From: Dorea longicatena | Lineage (GTDB): Bacteria; Bacillota; Clostridia; Lachnospirales; Lachnospiraceae | DNA length: 64,000 bases | NCBI RefSeq assembly: GCF_025150085.1 | Contig: NZ_CP102280.1 | Span: forward strand, 945,001-1,009,000 | Direction: 5' to 3' | In this document: positions 1 through 7,361 of the stretch, piece after piece | How positions within the stretch are numbered: position 1 is the stretch's first letter | How the letters are laid out: every line of letters begins with the position of its first letter | Made by a program: the position numbers and the translations under genes | Notes under the pieces: model-generated | What the model was told of the DNA's origin: nothing | What the model saw: the letters and a program-made list of their open reading frames with translations, nothing else | The model's database searches: none

Positions 1-795
1 CATTTAGAGTCAATGAATGGAAAGATAAATGTTCGATTATGTCAGGTTAAATGGAAGGATAATAGCCCACAGGCTAATTATTATGATGAATATGAAGCAT
101 ATGAGTGGAAATATACAGAAAAAGGATACTTGTTTCTGGAGGAATATCACCCACCGGGATTTGATGGAGCACCGGGTGAAACTGGATTCAGAGTGCAGCC
201 ATTAGATAAAACATGCCGGGAATTGAATCGAAAATATGTTATGCCGTTGGGGTATGCACTTAATAATCTGTTGATTACAAATTGGGATAACCAGAATTAT
301 ACGGAACTTGATTTTTATGATCTTTATGAAAAAATGTATTATATGAAATATGGAAAGCAAGTTCCATATGAAGCAAATTATGGTGGAGCAGAATATGAAG
401 TTCCAAAAGATGAGTTTGAAGAGGTTATAAAGACCTATTTACCATTTAGTAATAGCGAGATTGAAAAAGGAACTTTTTATAACTCTGATAATAGAACTTT
501 TAGATACAGACCGCGAGGGTTATATGATTGTGAATTCCCATATGAGCCATATCCGGAAGTTATATCATATGAAAAATTACAAGATGGAACATTAAAACTT
601 ACGATAGAAGCAGTATGGGAAATCAGAATGTTAGATCAGGCAATCACCAGTGAATTGATGATAAAACCTATGGAAGACGGAAGTTTCCAGTATTTATCAA
701 ATAAGGTAATCAGTTCAGATCAAAATGCAAATGCAGGGTGGTATATGCCAAGGTTAACAGAAGAAGAGTGGGAAGAGAATTACAGTAATAATTAG
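1..795 (+). CDS. Hypothetical envelope protein, left-truncated; paralogue of the next gene
   Basis: The frame is open from base 1, and the first ATG (base 13) has no ribosome site, so the start lies outside the window. About 264 residues of the C-terminal part are visible. They align along their length with the C-terminal two thirds of the lipoprotein encoded next: both have an EW-x-YTE block, an R/K-YV block followed by NNLL and NW, a 'YxMKYG' block, a 'TYLP' block and an 'LTI-AV' strand followed by 'DGS/T-QY'. It is rich in Tyr, Glu and Asn and has no recognisable catalytic motif. The gap to the next gene is 8 bp, so the two are very likely co-transcribed tandem duplicates. By analogy with its neighbour it may be a surface lipoprotein, but its signal region is not in view. 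Function unknown. Confidence 0.75.
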   Translation, partial: HLESMNGKINVRLCQVKWKDNSPQANYYDEYEAYEWKYTEKGYLFLEEYHPPGFDGAPGETGFRVQPLDKTCRELNRKYVMPLGYALNNLLITNWDNQNYTELDFYDLYEKMYYMKYGKQVPYEANYGGAEYEVPKDEFEEVIKTYLPFSNSEIEKGTFYNSDNRTFRYRPRGLYDCEFPYEPYPEVISYEKLQDGTLKLTIEAVWEIRMLDQAITSELMIKPMEDGSFQYLSNKVISSDQNANAGWYMPRLTEEEWEENYSNN

Positions 796-803
796 GGGGC
801 AAT

Positions 804-2036
804 ATGAAAAGAAAAAGTATTTTGTTAGTACTTTGTATAGGAATGATTCTGACTTCCTGTGAAAGTAAGATATCGTTAAACAGCACAGATGTAAAAAATG
901 AGAAGAATCAGAAAAACACTACCATGGAAAATCCGGATAAGGGATATAATCTACCAATCGATGAAGACAAGAAAAAGGAAGTTGTGAACGATTGTGAAGA
1001 AATTATGGGCATTGTCCGAGACATTTATTCTGAATATAATGGAATACAAGAAGCAGATCAGAACACTGCTGAGCAAATGATGAATCGGATGAAAGAAATT
1101 ATCAAACAAAATGGGAATCCGGTTATTGGTTCCGATCATTATTCTGTTATGGATAATTATCAGAAGATGGAACAATTTTTAAAATCTGCAGAACAAGAAG
1201 AAAAAGGAAGTGTAATTTTATATGAAGCAGATACAGATGGTGGAATTACCAGAAAAGAATATAGTTATGATGGAAAAGAAATGAGTGTGATGTCCGCAAA
1301 AATGATCTGGAGTGAGGATACAGAGCCTGTACTTACATACATATCGCTATCAAAAATAAAAGAATGGGCATATACTGAAAATGGGAATTTCTGTTATGAA
1401 TTATGCGTACCTGAACCACCGGAAGTGACAGAGATTGTAGATGGAAGTTGTATTATCCGGGTAAAGCCTTTGAGTGAGGAGTGTCGGGAATATTTAAAAA
1501 AATATGTGAGTACGTTCGGCTATCAAGGAAACAATCTGTTATGTTCAAACTGGAATGCGGAGGATATGCAGGGGTTGGATTATAATGGACTTTATGAATA
1601 TTTTTATCAAATGAAATATGGAGAAAAATTTACTGCAGAAAAAGAGGTTGTGGGAATTCCAGCAGAAGAGTTCGAAAATGTAATTATGACATATCTTCCT
1701 GTTACAAAAGAAGAATTGAAAGAATGGGCGGTCTACGATGAACAAAGTAATAGGTTTATCTGGGAACGATTGGGATATGGTAATTATTCACCAACACATT
1801 TTGGCTTGTCTTTACCGGAAGTAACAGAAGTCAGGCACAATGAAGATGGAACCATTGTTTTGACAATTCATGCAGTATGTGATTCTGTTGTATGTAATGA
1901 TGTTGTTATTACACACGAACTTACGATGAAAATTCAGGATGATGGAACGATTCAGTATGTTGGAAACAGGATTTTAGATAATGGTATTGATAATATACCG
2001 AGGTATCAGTACCGGTTAGGTAATTTGCAGAATTGA
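804..2036 (+). CDS. Putative lipoprotein, tandem paralogue of the upstream gene
   Basis: 410 residues starting at ATG after GGGGGC. The N-terminus is a lipoprotein signal: basic MKRK, a hydrophobic stretch, then a lipobox ending LTSC with Cys at about residue 19, so it should be lipid-anchored outside the membrane. Residues ~30-55 form a polar linker, and ~60-160 are helical and charged. From ~165 on it resembles the preceding protein (shared YMKYG-like, TYLP and DGTIQYVGNR blocks). No enzyme family is recognisable; the family appears restricted to clostridial relatives, though I cannot verify that. It converges on the blaR1-like gene with a shared terminator. The pair could be cargo of a beta-lactam-responsive locus, but no BlaI box is visible in front of this gene. 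Confidence 0.75.
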   Translation: MKRKSILLVLCIGMILTSCESKISLNSTDVKNEKNQKNTTMENPDKGYNLPIDEDKKKEVVNDCEEIMGIVRDIYSEYNGIQEADQNTAEQMMNRMKEIIKQNGNPVIGSDHYSVMDNYQKMEQFLKSAEQEEKGSVILYEADTDGGITRKEYSYDGKEMSVMSAKMIWSEDTEPVLTYISLSKIKEWAYTENGNFCYELCVPEPPEVTEIVDGSCIIRVKPLSEECREYLKKYVSTFGYQGNNLLCSNWNAEDMQGLDYNGLYEYFYQMKYGEKFTAEKEVVGIPAEEFENVIMTYLPVTKEELKEWAVYDEQSNRFIWERLGYGNYSPTHFGLSLPEVTEVRHNEDGTIVLTIHAVCDSVVCNDVVITHELTMKIQDDGTIQYVGNRILDNGIDNIPRYQYRLGNLQN

Positions 2037-2050
2037 TCAGTAGAGAAGAA

Positions 2051-2105
2051 ATAAATAAAGAGAACTGATAACGGGAAATTATGCTATCAGTTCTCTTTAT
2101 TTATT
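2051..2105. terminator. Bidirectional terminator between convergent genes
   Basis: A long stem (arms about 2052-2070 and 2084-2103, with AAAGAGAACTGATA pairing TATCAGTTCTCTTT) has an A-rich left flank and a T-rich right flank, so it can work for both strands. The stop codon of the minus-strand sensor gene (2101-2103) lies inside its right arm. Confidence 0.85.
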
Positions 2106-3900
2106 TCCAAATACCAAGATTAGAAAGTACAGATTTTGTTATTTCGGTAGCCTGACTTCCAGTTGCACCAGAAGAGGATTGAATATTTGTTGCGAAGTAG
2201 TAAGTATTATTCGATGTTTCAATGTATCCGATAAACCAGCCATTGACATCCTTACCATTGACACGCCCGGTTCCTGTTTTCCCGTAAAGAGAACCGGAAG
2301 AAGTAGTGGAAAGCAGCAGAGCTTTTTTTACTGCCTGGATATTTTTACTGTCAAAATGAAAATTATTTTGATAGAAATCCTGTAACAATTCCACCTGTTC
2401 TATGGGTGATATCTTCAGAGAGAAATCTGTCCAATAGAGATTTAGATTTGTTCCAGTATTCTGATTCCCATAGTTTATTGTCTGTAAAAATGTTCTTACG
2501 GCTTCAAAACCTGCCTGTGAATCAATTGCCTGAAAATACCAGTTTACGGAATTATGTATAGCCGAGGTTAAATCTTGATCGGCTTCCCATGAATTAAAAG
2601 GATATGGTTCTCCATTCCATGTGAAAGTGGAATGTTCTGGTGTAATAATTCCAGATTCCAAGCCAAGTAATGCATCATATATTTTATAAGTCGAATTCGG
2701 TGATACACGTGTGGAAGCATGCTCCATATTATAAATATTCCATTTATCAGCAGACTGATCATATAAAACAAAACTTCCAGTGTAGTCCCCAAAATTGGAA
2801 GAAAGATTTAGCTGAGTAATATTCTTTTCGGTTGTGTCAAAATGATACCCAGTCTGATCAGAAGCATAAGCAGAAAGTATGGGAATGCATCCAATGATGA
2901 TAGTAGAGACGAATATGCATATAAGATATCCACGAATTTTTTGTTTAAAAGTAGGTTGGTGGAATGATGCAATATTTAAAATGCGTCCTTTTAACTGTTT
3001 TATATTTCCACTAATTCCCATAGTAAGAGGGAATGGAGACAGAGCTATTGTTTCGGCAAAGTTAATCAGTGTATTTCCATATGACTTGTATTCTGTTTCT
3101 TTCAATAATTGTAATACAGCACTGTCGCAGGCAAGTTCCCGTTCCTGTCGTATTCTTTTTAGAAAATACCAGATTAGGGGATTGAACCAGTAGAAAACAT
3201 TTACTGTATTTATCAAATATCCAATTAGAATATCTTTATGCTTGTAGTGCTGCAGTTCATGAAGAAGCATATAGCGAATATCAGTTGCGCTTATAGTTCC
3301 AGCGTTAAAATCTGAAATCAAGTGAATTGGAAGATAAATGCGAGGATGCAGGAAACCAGCCAAAACAGGAGATTTCAAAAATGCTGTACTATAAATCGGA
3401 ATGGTATGCTTGCTGTTCACTTCGTTTAAACATTCTATATAAAGAGCGTTTAGTTCTTCATTTTGAAGAGGTAAAGCAGAACTATGTAAGGCTTTTACTT
3501 GTTTTACTGAGCGGTAGAGAAGAAAAAACATTATGAATATACCGATACTCCAGAAAAATACAAGTAATGTGTGAATAAAAGTTGGTATTTGGGTGCTGAC
3601 AGAGACAGCAAAATCATTTATTTTATCCAAATTATAACCATTACCAGAAAGAAAAGTGGTTTGAATGTCACCATTGGTACTTGAACTGGCTGTCAGCAAA
3701 TGTCTCCACGATATAGAAGATGGGGCAGAGTTTATCGGTAAAAAGGGAACAATTAGAACGGCAAGAAATATAATCGAAAGATTATATTGCATACATGCGG
3801 ATAATTGCCTTTGCAATAAATTTTTTAATCCCAGTAAACTACCTAAAAAAATACAAATGATGGCATTACAGAGTAAAAATCGAAAACTAAAATATATCAA
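2101..3900 (-). CDS. BlaR1/MecR1-type beta-lactam sensor-transducer (M56 protease + penicillin-binding sensor)
   Basis: 599 residues. The N-terminal part has several membrane segments (about 1-25, 38-58, 105-130 and one near 315-335). The cytoplasmic zinc-metalloprotease motif HELQH is at ~214-218, with a downstream RERELACD block that supplies the third ligand region (peptidase M56). The C-terminal ~240 residues form a class D beta-lactamase-like extracellular sensor: STYK at ~403-406 (acylated Ser), SVNW as the SxV/N-type motif, and KTG at ~541-543. Established role: beta-lactam acylation of the sensor activates the protease and relieves BlaI repression. The start is TTG, chosen because GGGAGGAG lies just upstream and no in-frame ATG exists there. 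It follows blaI by about 18 bp, giving the standard blaI-blaR1 order. No beta-lactamase gene is adjacent, so the regulated target is probably the divergent operon or lies elsewhere. Confidence 0.9.
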   Translation of the reverse strand: MIYFSFRFLLCNAIICIFLGSLLGLKNLLQRQLSACMQYNLSIIFLAVLIVPFLPINSAPSSISWRHLLTASSSTNGDIQTTFLSGNGYNLDKINDFAVSVSTQIPTFIHTLLVFFWSIGIFIMFFLLYRSVKQVKALHSSALPLQNEELNALYIECLNEVNSKHTIPIYSTAFLKSPVLAGFLHPRIYLPIHLISDFNAGTISATDIRYMLLHELQHYKHKDILIGYLINTVNVFYWFNPLIWYFLKRIRQERELACDSAVLQLLKETEYKSYGNTLINFAETIALSPFPLTMGISGNIKQLKGRILNIASFHQPTFKQKIRGYLICIFVSTIIIGCIPILSAYASDQTGYHFDTTEKNITQLNLSSNFGDYTGSFVLYDQSADKWNIYNMEHASTRVSPNSTYKIYDALLGLESGIITPEHSTFTWNGEPYPFNSWEADQDLTSAIHNSVNWYFQAIDSQAGFEAVRTFLQTINYGNQNTGTNLNLYWTDFSLKISPIEQVELLQDFYQNNFHFDSKNIQAVKKALLLSTTSSGSLYGKTGTGRVNGKDVNGWFIGYIETSNNTYYFATNIQSSSGATGSQATEITKSVLSNLGIWK

Positions 3901-3918
3901 AATATGCTCCTCCCATGG

Positions 3919-4287
3919 TTAATGATTGGAAAGAAGATTCCGTAAGCTGGCAATGTCTTCTTCAGACAATTTATCATCCTCAATGTAAGAGGCAAGCATA
4001 GAAGTGATATTATCATTATAATATCGCTTTAAAAAAGAATTACTTTCCTGCCGAATATATTCGTCTTCCTTGACCAATGGAGTATAGACAAAAACCCGGC
4101 TTTGTTTTTCATAGGTTAGTGCTTTTTTAGAAACGAGACGTTTAATCAATGTCTGAATTGTTTTAGGACTCCAACTGGAAATTTGTGTTAATTTTTCAGT
4201 AATTTCATTGGTGCTGATTGGTGCGTATTTCCAAACGATTTTCATAACTTCAAATTCAGCTTCTGAAATTTGAGGCAGATTGCTCAT
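3919..4287 (-). CDS. blaI: BlaI/MecI/CopY-family transcriptional repressor
   Basis: 122 residues, starting at the ATG at 4287 (MSNLPQ) because GGAGGAAT sits 6 bases upstream; a longer TTG start at 4302 would swallow that ribosome site. An N-terminal winged helix carries the family's 'AEFEVMKIVWK' and 'WSPKTIQTLIKRLVSKKAL' features, followed by a C-terminal dimerisation helix bundle. Members of this family are cleaved by BlaR1 on beta-lactam exposure. Three perfect copies of the dyad TTACA-NN-TGTAA lie upstream: one in its own leader and two over the divergent promoter. It is probably autoregulated and also controls the divergent winged-helix gene. Confidence 0.92.
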   Translation of the reverse strand: MSNLPQISEAEFEVMKIVWKYAPISTNEITEKLTQISSWSPKTIQTLIKRLVSKKALTYEKQSRVFVYTPLVKEDEYIRQESNSFLKRYYNDNITSMLASYIEDDKLSEEDIASLRNLLSNH

Positions 4288-4305
4288 GTGATATTCCTCC
4301 AAATC

Positions 4306-4317
4306 TTACAAATGTAA
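4306..4317. promoter_or_regulatory. BlaI-type operator box 1
   Basis: TTACA-AA-TGTAA, a perfect 5+5 dyad that matches the TACA/TGTA core of known BlaI/MecI operators. It lies just downstream of the predicted -10 of the blaI promoter, between the transcription start and the ribosome site. Confidence 0.8.
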
Positions 4318-4324
4318 TAAAAAT

Positions 4325-4354
4325 ATTATATATCTTAAAAGGTTATTCTGTCAA
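4325..4354 (-). promoter_or_regulatory. blaI-blaR1 promoter
   Basis: On the minus strand, a consensus -35 TTGACA (complement of 4349-4354) and a consensus -10 TATAAT (complement of 4325-4330) are separated by 18 bases. Operator box 1 begins a few bases downstream of the expected start site. Confidence 0.85.
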
Positions 4355-4366
4355 CGAAATAAAAAC

Positions 4367-4394
4367 TTGACTTTAAATCTTACAGATGTAATAA
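4367..4394 (+). promoter_or_regulatory. Promoter of the divergent winged-helix gene
   Basis: A -35 TTGACT (4367-4372) is followed after 16 bases by a -10 TAATAA (4389-4394). Operator box 2 lies between the two hexamers and overlaps the -10; box 3 lies over the expected start region. This placement fits repression by BlaI. Confidence 0.7.
4380..4391. promoter_or_regulatory. BlaI-type operator box 2
   Basis: TTACA-GA-TGTAA, same dyad as box 1, positioned within the plus-strand promoter spacer and -10. Confidence 0.8.
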
Positions 4395-4404
4395 TAGATA
4401 AAAA

Positions 4405-4416
4405 TTACACTTGTAA
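4405..4416. promoter_or_regulatory. BlaI-type operator box 3
   Basis: TTACA-CT-TGTAA, third copy of the dyad, 25 bp from box 2 start to start, over the likely transcription start of the divergent gene. Two and a half helical turns of spacing would allow side-by-side or cooperative dimers. Confidence 0.8.
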
Positions 4417-4445
4417 GATTTGAAATGTGAAAGGTTTTTATAAAA

Positions 4446-4868
4446 ATGGGAAGGGTAGTTGTTGTAACATTTGATGAAAATGAGGAAGAAAAATTAAATG
4501 AATTATTACATTTTCTGTCTGCTAAAAAATACTCTGAGATGCCTGATAAACAAAATAGGGTACTTGATTACGGAGCATTAAAAATAAATGCGGAATATCG
4601 TTCTGTAGAAAGTAATGGTGAGCTGGTTCAATTGACGAATTATGAATTTGAAATATTATATTTGCTGGCAAAAAATCCAGGACGGATATTTTCAAAGGAA
4701 CAAATATATACACAGGTGTGGAAAGAACCATATTATGGGGCAGAAGATAATGTTATGGGCATAATTCGGAGAATCAGAAAAAAGATTGAGCCAGATTCTG
4801 CAAAACCAAGATACATTTTAAATGTATGGGGTATGGGATATAAATTTAATGGTGAATTGATGAAATGA
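4446..4868 (+). CDS. Receiver-less OmpR/PhoB-type winged-helix regulator
   Basis: 140 residues. The C-terminal ~90 residues form a Trans_reg_C winged helix: 'LTNYEFEILYLLAKNPGR' (helix 1), 'SKEQIYTQVW' (helix 2), 'VMGIIRRIRKKIEPD' (recognition helix), and 'ILNVWGMGYKF' (the wing). The first ~45 residues are too short for a receiver domain and contain no phospho-acceptor Asp pattern, so this is not a normal response regulator. Such orphan winged-helix proteins occur in clostridial accessory regions. The gene lies under a promoter covered by two BlaI boxes, so it is probably induced by the same signal as blaI-blaR1. It could relay that signal to further genes. The ribosome site (AAAGG) is weak and about 12 bases away. 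Confidence 0.8.
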   Translation: MGRVVVVTFDENEEEKLNELLHFLSAKKYSEMPDKQNRVLDYGALKINAEYRSVESNGELVQLTNYEFEILYLLAKNPGRIFSKEQIYTQVWKEPYYGAEDNVMGIIRRIRKKIEPDSAKPRYILNVWGMGYKFNGELMK

Positions 4869-4926
4869 TGGAATATAAAATTGGGCATAATAAGTAAAGA
4901 TACCAAAAAAAGCAGGAGAAATTTTT

Positions 4927-5268
4927 ATGGAAAATGATATTTGGAATGAAATATCCTCTTTTTTGAACCAGTTGCGTTGTGAGAATATAAACAGAGAAAG
5001 TTATATCTATTTCCAAGAACTTGCAAATATTCAGTTGAAGAAGAAAATGGAAAAAGAAAAGGTGAATAAACTTCTCGATCATATAAGTTATGAGGACAGG
5101 GAGAAGTTGAAGCAATATGGAGAAATTTTGGAAGAAGAAGCGTTTGTGTCAGAACAAAGGGCATATTGTCAAGGATATGTAGATTGTATTCAGTTATTGG
5201 CTGGTTTAGGACTCTTGAAAAAATCGACGGATATGGAAAAAATAATTAGCGAGATGAAAAGCAATTAA
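4927..5268 (+). CDS. Small helical protein of unknown function
   Basis: 113 residues, with AGGAG 9 bases before the ATG. Composition is charged and helix-prone: a 'KKKMEKEKVNKLLDHI' helix, 'YEDREKLKQYGEIL', then a less polar 'QGYVDCIQLLAGLGLL' segment near the C-terminus. There is no signal peptide and no membrane segment. It follows the winged-helix gene by 58 bp and precedes a strong terminator, so the two probably form one BlaI-controlled unit. I do not recognise the family; small proteins of this build are common next to regulators in clostridial genomes. Confidence 0.7.
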   Translation: MENDIWNEISSFLNQLRCENINRESYIYFQELANIQLKKKMEKEKVNKLLDHISYEDREKLKQYGEILEEEAFVSEQRAYCQGYVDCIQLLAGLGLLKKSTDMEKIISEMKSN

Positions 5269-5324
5269 GTGTGTCGTGGAGGAAAATGTAGTATTTGATA
5301 GATAAAAGGATGTTCGTAAAGAAG

Positions 5325-5373
5325 AAACAGTTATGTTATATCAAGTTGTAATGATATAGCATAACTGTTTTTA
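5325..5373 (+). terminator. Rho-independent terminator after the winged-helix operon
   Basis: A 17-bp near-perfect stem (arms AAACAGTTATGTTATATCA and TGATATAGCATAACTGTTT) is followed by TTTTT. The A-rich 5' flank suggests it may also stop transcription from the minus-strand XRE gene. Confidence 0.85.
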
Positions 5374-5449
5374 ACATATGGTAATAGTATTTATTCCACT
5401 AATTTTAAATATCGGTAATTATCAGCTATTTATCGGTATTTTACAAGTT

Positions 5450-5812
5450 TTATTTTGTATCATTAGTAGTGTCTACGTTAGAAATAAAAGGATTAGAATC
5501 TAGCAGAGCTGTCGTAGTTGCAAGAATTACCTGTAACTGATAATCATTGCACTGATTTAAGAGCCGAAGAATCTGATCATATGTAGAATTATTTTTATTT
5601 TGATTTGGATAAACGTAGTCATCAGCAGAAATATTTAAAGTCTGCATGGTTTTACAAAATAATTCCAGACTGGGACCGCCTTTATGGCGTTCGAGGTCTC
5701 CAAGATAAGCCGCCGATATTCCGAGTTTTTCAGCAAGAGCTTCTTGTGTTAAATGCATTTCCATACGCCCTTGTTTTACTAAAGTGGCAAATAATGTTTT
5801 TGGAATATCCAT
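5450..5812 (-). CDS. XRE-family helix-turn-helix regulator
   Basis: 120 residues from the ATG at 5812, chosen because GGAGGT lies 8 bases upstream; a longer frame to 5848 lacks a ribosome site. An HTH_3 domain occupies residues ~8-62: 'LVKQGRMEMHLTQEALAEKL' (helices 1-2) and 'GISAAYLGDLERHKGGPS' (recognition helix and following turn). The C-terminal ~55 residues are a helical tail, probably for dimerisation. It is transcribed away from the sigma-factor gene and is probably a repressor of accessory genes. A GTATTACCC motif occurs twice upstream and is a candidate operator. Confidence 0.85.
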   Translation of the reverse strand: MDIPKTLFATLVKQGRMEMHLTQEALAEKLGISAAYLGDLERHKGGPSLELFCKTMQTLNISADDYVYPNQNKNNSTYDQILRLLNQCNDYQLQVILATTTALLDSNPFISNVDTTNDTK

Positions 5813-5837
5813 GTTTGTATACCTCCATAAACTTAGT

Positions 5838-5900
5838 GTATTACCCAAAATTTGAAAAGTGAAAAGGGTGTAACATTAGAAAAAACACAGGGTATTACCC
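5838..5900. promoter_or_regulatory. Candidate operator pair for the XRE regulator
   Basis: GTATTACCC occurs at 5838-5846 and again at 5892-5900; the second copy is part of the palindrome GGGTA-T-TACCC (5890-5900). Both lie just upstream of the XRE gene start, where an autorepressor would bind. Confidence 0.4.
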
Positions 5901-5911
5901 GATGAATGAGA

Positions 5912-5983
5912 AAGCATACAAATCTCTTTCGGTTAAAAAAACAGATTCCGAAAGAGCAGTATTTGTATGCTTATTTTCTTTTC
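5912..5983 (+). terminator. Long two-part hairpin followed by a T-rich tract, no parent gene visible
   Basis: Outer stem AAGCATACAAAT (5912-5923) pairs with ATTTGTATGCTT (5961-5972). Inner stem CTCTTTCGG (5924-5932) pairs with CCGAAAGAG (5948-5956). ATTTTCTTTTCC follows. It has the shape of a plus-strand terminator, but no plus-strand gene precedes it. Confidence 0.6.
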
Positions 5984-6259
5984 CGGAATCTAACCGGAGA
6001 AAATATGGTTCTTAGCAAGAGTTCAGCTAAAAAATTCTGTTCAACAGAAGGTATTCAATTAAAAAAATCTCAACAATTTCATTAGTAAATGTTGGAATTG
6101 AAACTAGGGTAAGAGCCAATAATGAATCCAGGGTAATAAAATATCGAATTAAATGCGTCCATAGGAGTGAAATCTGTCAGGGCGTTTTTTGTTACCTAAA
6201 TATTGAGAATGAGCAATTCAAAATAAGGTCGATTGTTCGTATTCGTGCCCCGCCTACTG

Positions 6260-6290
6260 ATCTGAATTCAAAAAAAATTCAGATTGGAGG
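6260..6290 (+). promoter_or_regulatory. Hairpin touching the ribosome site of the sigma-factor gene
   Basis: ATCTGAATT (6260-6268) and AATTCAGAT (6276-6284) form a 9-bp stem with an A-rich loop. It ends one base before the GGAGG at 6286-6290. It could tune translation of the downstream sigma factor. Confidence 0.45.
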
Positions 6291-6297
6291 AAAGGTC

Positions 6298-6768
6298 ATG
6301 GAAGGCAGACAGCCTAAAAGAAGAAAAGATAAATATAACCCATATGAAATCTATGAGAAGGACGGAAAATATTATGTTTCATTTCGTAATGGTGAAAAAG
6401 AGTACAAGGATTTGGAAATAGGAAAGAATGTATATGAAGCTTTTAATACGTTTGAATTGCAGGATGTGTCGCATATGAATGTTGTGGACAGGCATCTGGA
6501 ACAGTCAGAAATCTGGGATTCCAGTTTATATGAACGGATATTTCAGAAAGAAGAAAATGTAGAGAATACGGTTCTGAATAAACTGGAAGCGGAACGGTTA
6601 CATAGTGCAATTCAGCAGTTGTCGGAAATTCAGAGAAGACGATTGATGAAGTATTATTTTGAAGATAAGAAATATGAGCAGATTGCACAGGAAGAAGGAT
6701 GCTCTTTTCAGATGGTAGCAAAGTCTGTAAAAGCAGCAATCAGAAATTTGAAAAAGATTTTGAGATAG
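6298..6768 (+). CDS. Small sigma-70-like factor of a mobile-element type
   Basis: 156 residues after GGAGGAAAGGTC. The N-terminal half contains an unusual 'YEIYEKDGKYYVSFRNGEKEY' segment with no region 2 signature. Residues ~100-156 resemble sigma region 4: 'AIQQLSEIQRRRLMKYYFED' then the helix-turn-helix 'YEQIAQEEGCSFQMVAKSV'. Small sigma-like proteins of this build are typical of Firmicute integrative and conjugative elements, where they act near the integration module. It is followed by its own terminator. Because it retains only region 4 it may be an auxiliary factor and not a stand-alone sigma subunit. Confidence 0.8.
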   Translation: MEGRQPKRRKDKYNPYEIYEKDGKYYVSFRNGEKEYKDLEIGKNVYEAFNTFELQDVSHMNVVDRHLEQSEIWDSSLYERIFQKEENVENTVLNKLEAERLHSAIQQLSEIQRRRLMKYYFEDKKYEQIAQEEGCSFQMVAKSVKAAIRNLKKILR

Positions 6769-6795
6769 TGGGTTGAAAAATAGCATTTAAGTGAG

Positions 6796-6843
6796 GAAAC
6801 AGGTGGAAAGAGAAATATTTTGATCCACCTGTTTCTTCTTTTG
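6796..6843 (+). terminator. Terminator after the sigma-like gene
   Basis: GAAACAGGTGGA (6796-6807) pairs perfectly with TCCACCTGTTTC (6824-6835), followed by TTCTTTTG. Confidence 0.85.
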
Positions 6844-7361
6844 TCACGAAAAGACTGGGGAGCGGGAAGAACCTTGACAAATTCATATACATTCATCAGG
6901 CACATTCCTGTTGTTATCGTGATGAGCGTAAGCCACATTAACAAATACGCCATAACACAGGCTGGGTAAAGACAGCGAAATCCCACCCGTATACTTCCTT
7001 TTGGTTTCAGTTTGTATTACCCGGACTGTTGAGCGAAAAATATCTGGTTATAACTGTCAGATTGCTTCTGGCAGGGCGATGACAGACAACAGGCATAATG
7101 ATACTCCTGTCCGGTCATAAAGTCGTGTATACAAAATATTTCTTTGATGCCGCAACAAGTGAGGGCAGCTTCAGGAGATCCCTGGAGAGGAAAACTCCCA
7201 ATCCCATATATTTATTTTAGATAAAATCCTGTGGAGCTGATTAGCAGTCAGTCGTCTGATGATTTCCCAATTACAAGTCGGGGCGTCGGGGACAAATAGG
7301 CTTGTATTTTACATATTTAGGGATAACAACAGTTAGAAAGACGAGAGGAGATATAGCAAAG
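6844..7361. other. Gene-free segment between the sigma-like and PemK-like genes
   Basis: About 520 bp with no convincing coding frame and a visibly higher GC content than its flanks. A GTG-initiated minus-strand frame (6708-6986) has one hydrophobic run but crosses the terminator and the end of the sigma gene, so I do not call it. The region may be a decayed gene or a structured RNA from the mobile element. Confidence 0.5.

Larger units (their letters stand above)
5813..6297. other. Intergenic region, XRE regulator to sigma factor
   Basis: 485 bp with no credible gene on either strand. It contains the GTATTACCC pair, a long orphan hairpin (5912-5972) and a small hairpin abutting the ribosome site of the sigma-factor gene (6260-6284). 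The rest is AT-rich and unassigned. Confidence 0.6.

Noticed and set aside
6298..6768. Calling the sigma-like gene a full ECF sigma factor
   Set aside because: Only a region 4-like helix-turn-helix is visible; region 2, needed for -10 recognition, is absent.
6708..6986. Minus-strand frame with one hydrophobic stretch in the gene-free island
   Set aside because: GTG start without a ribosome site, and it runs through the sigma-gene terminator into that gene; too weak to call.
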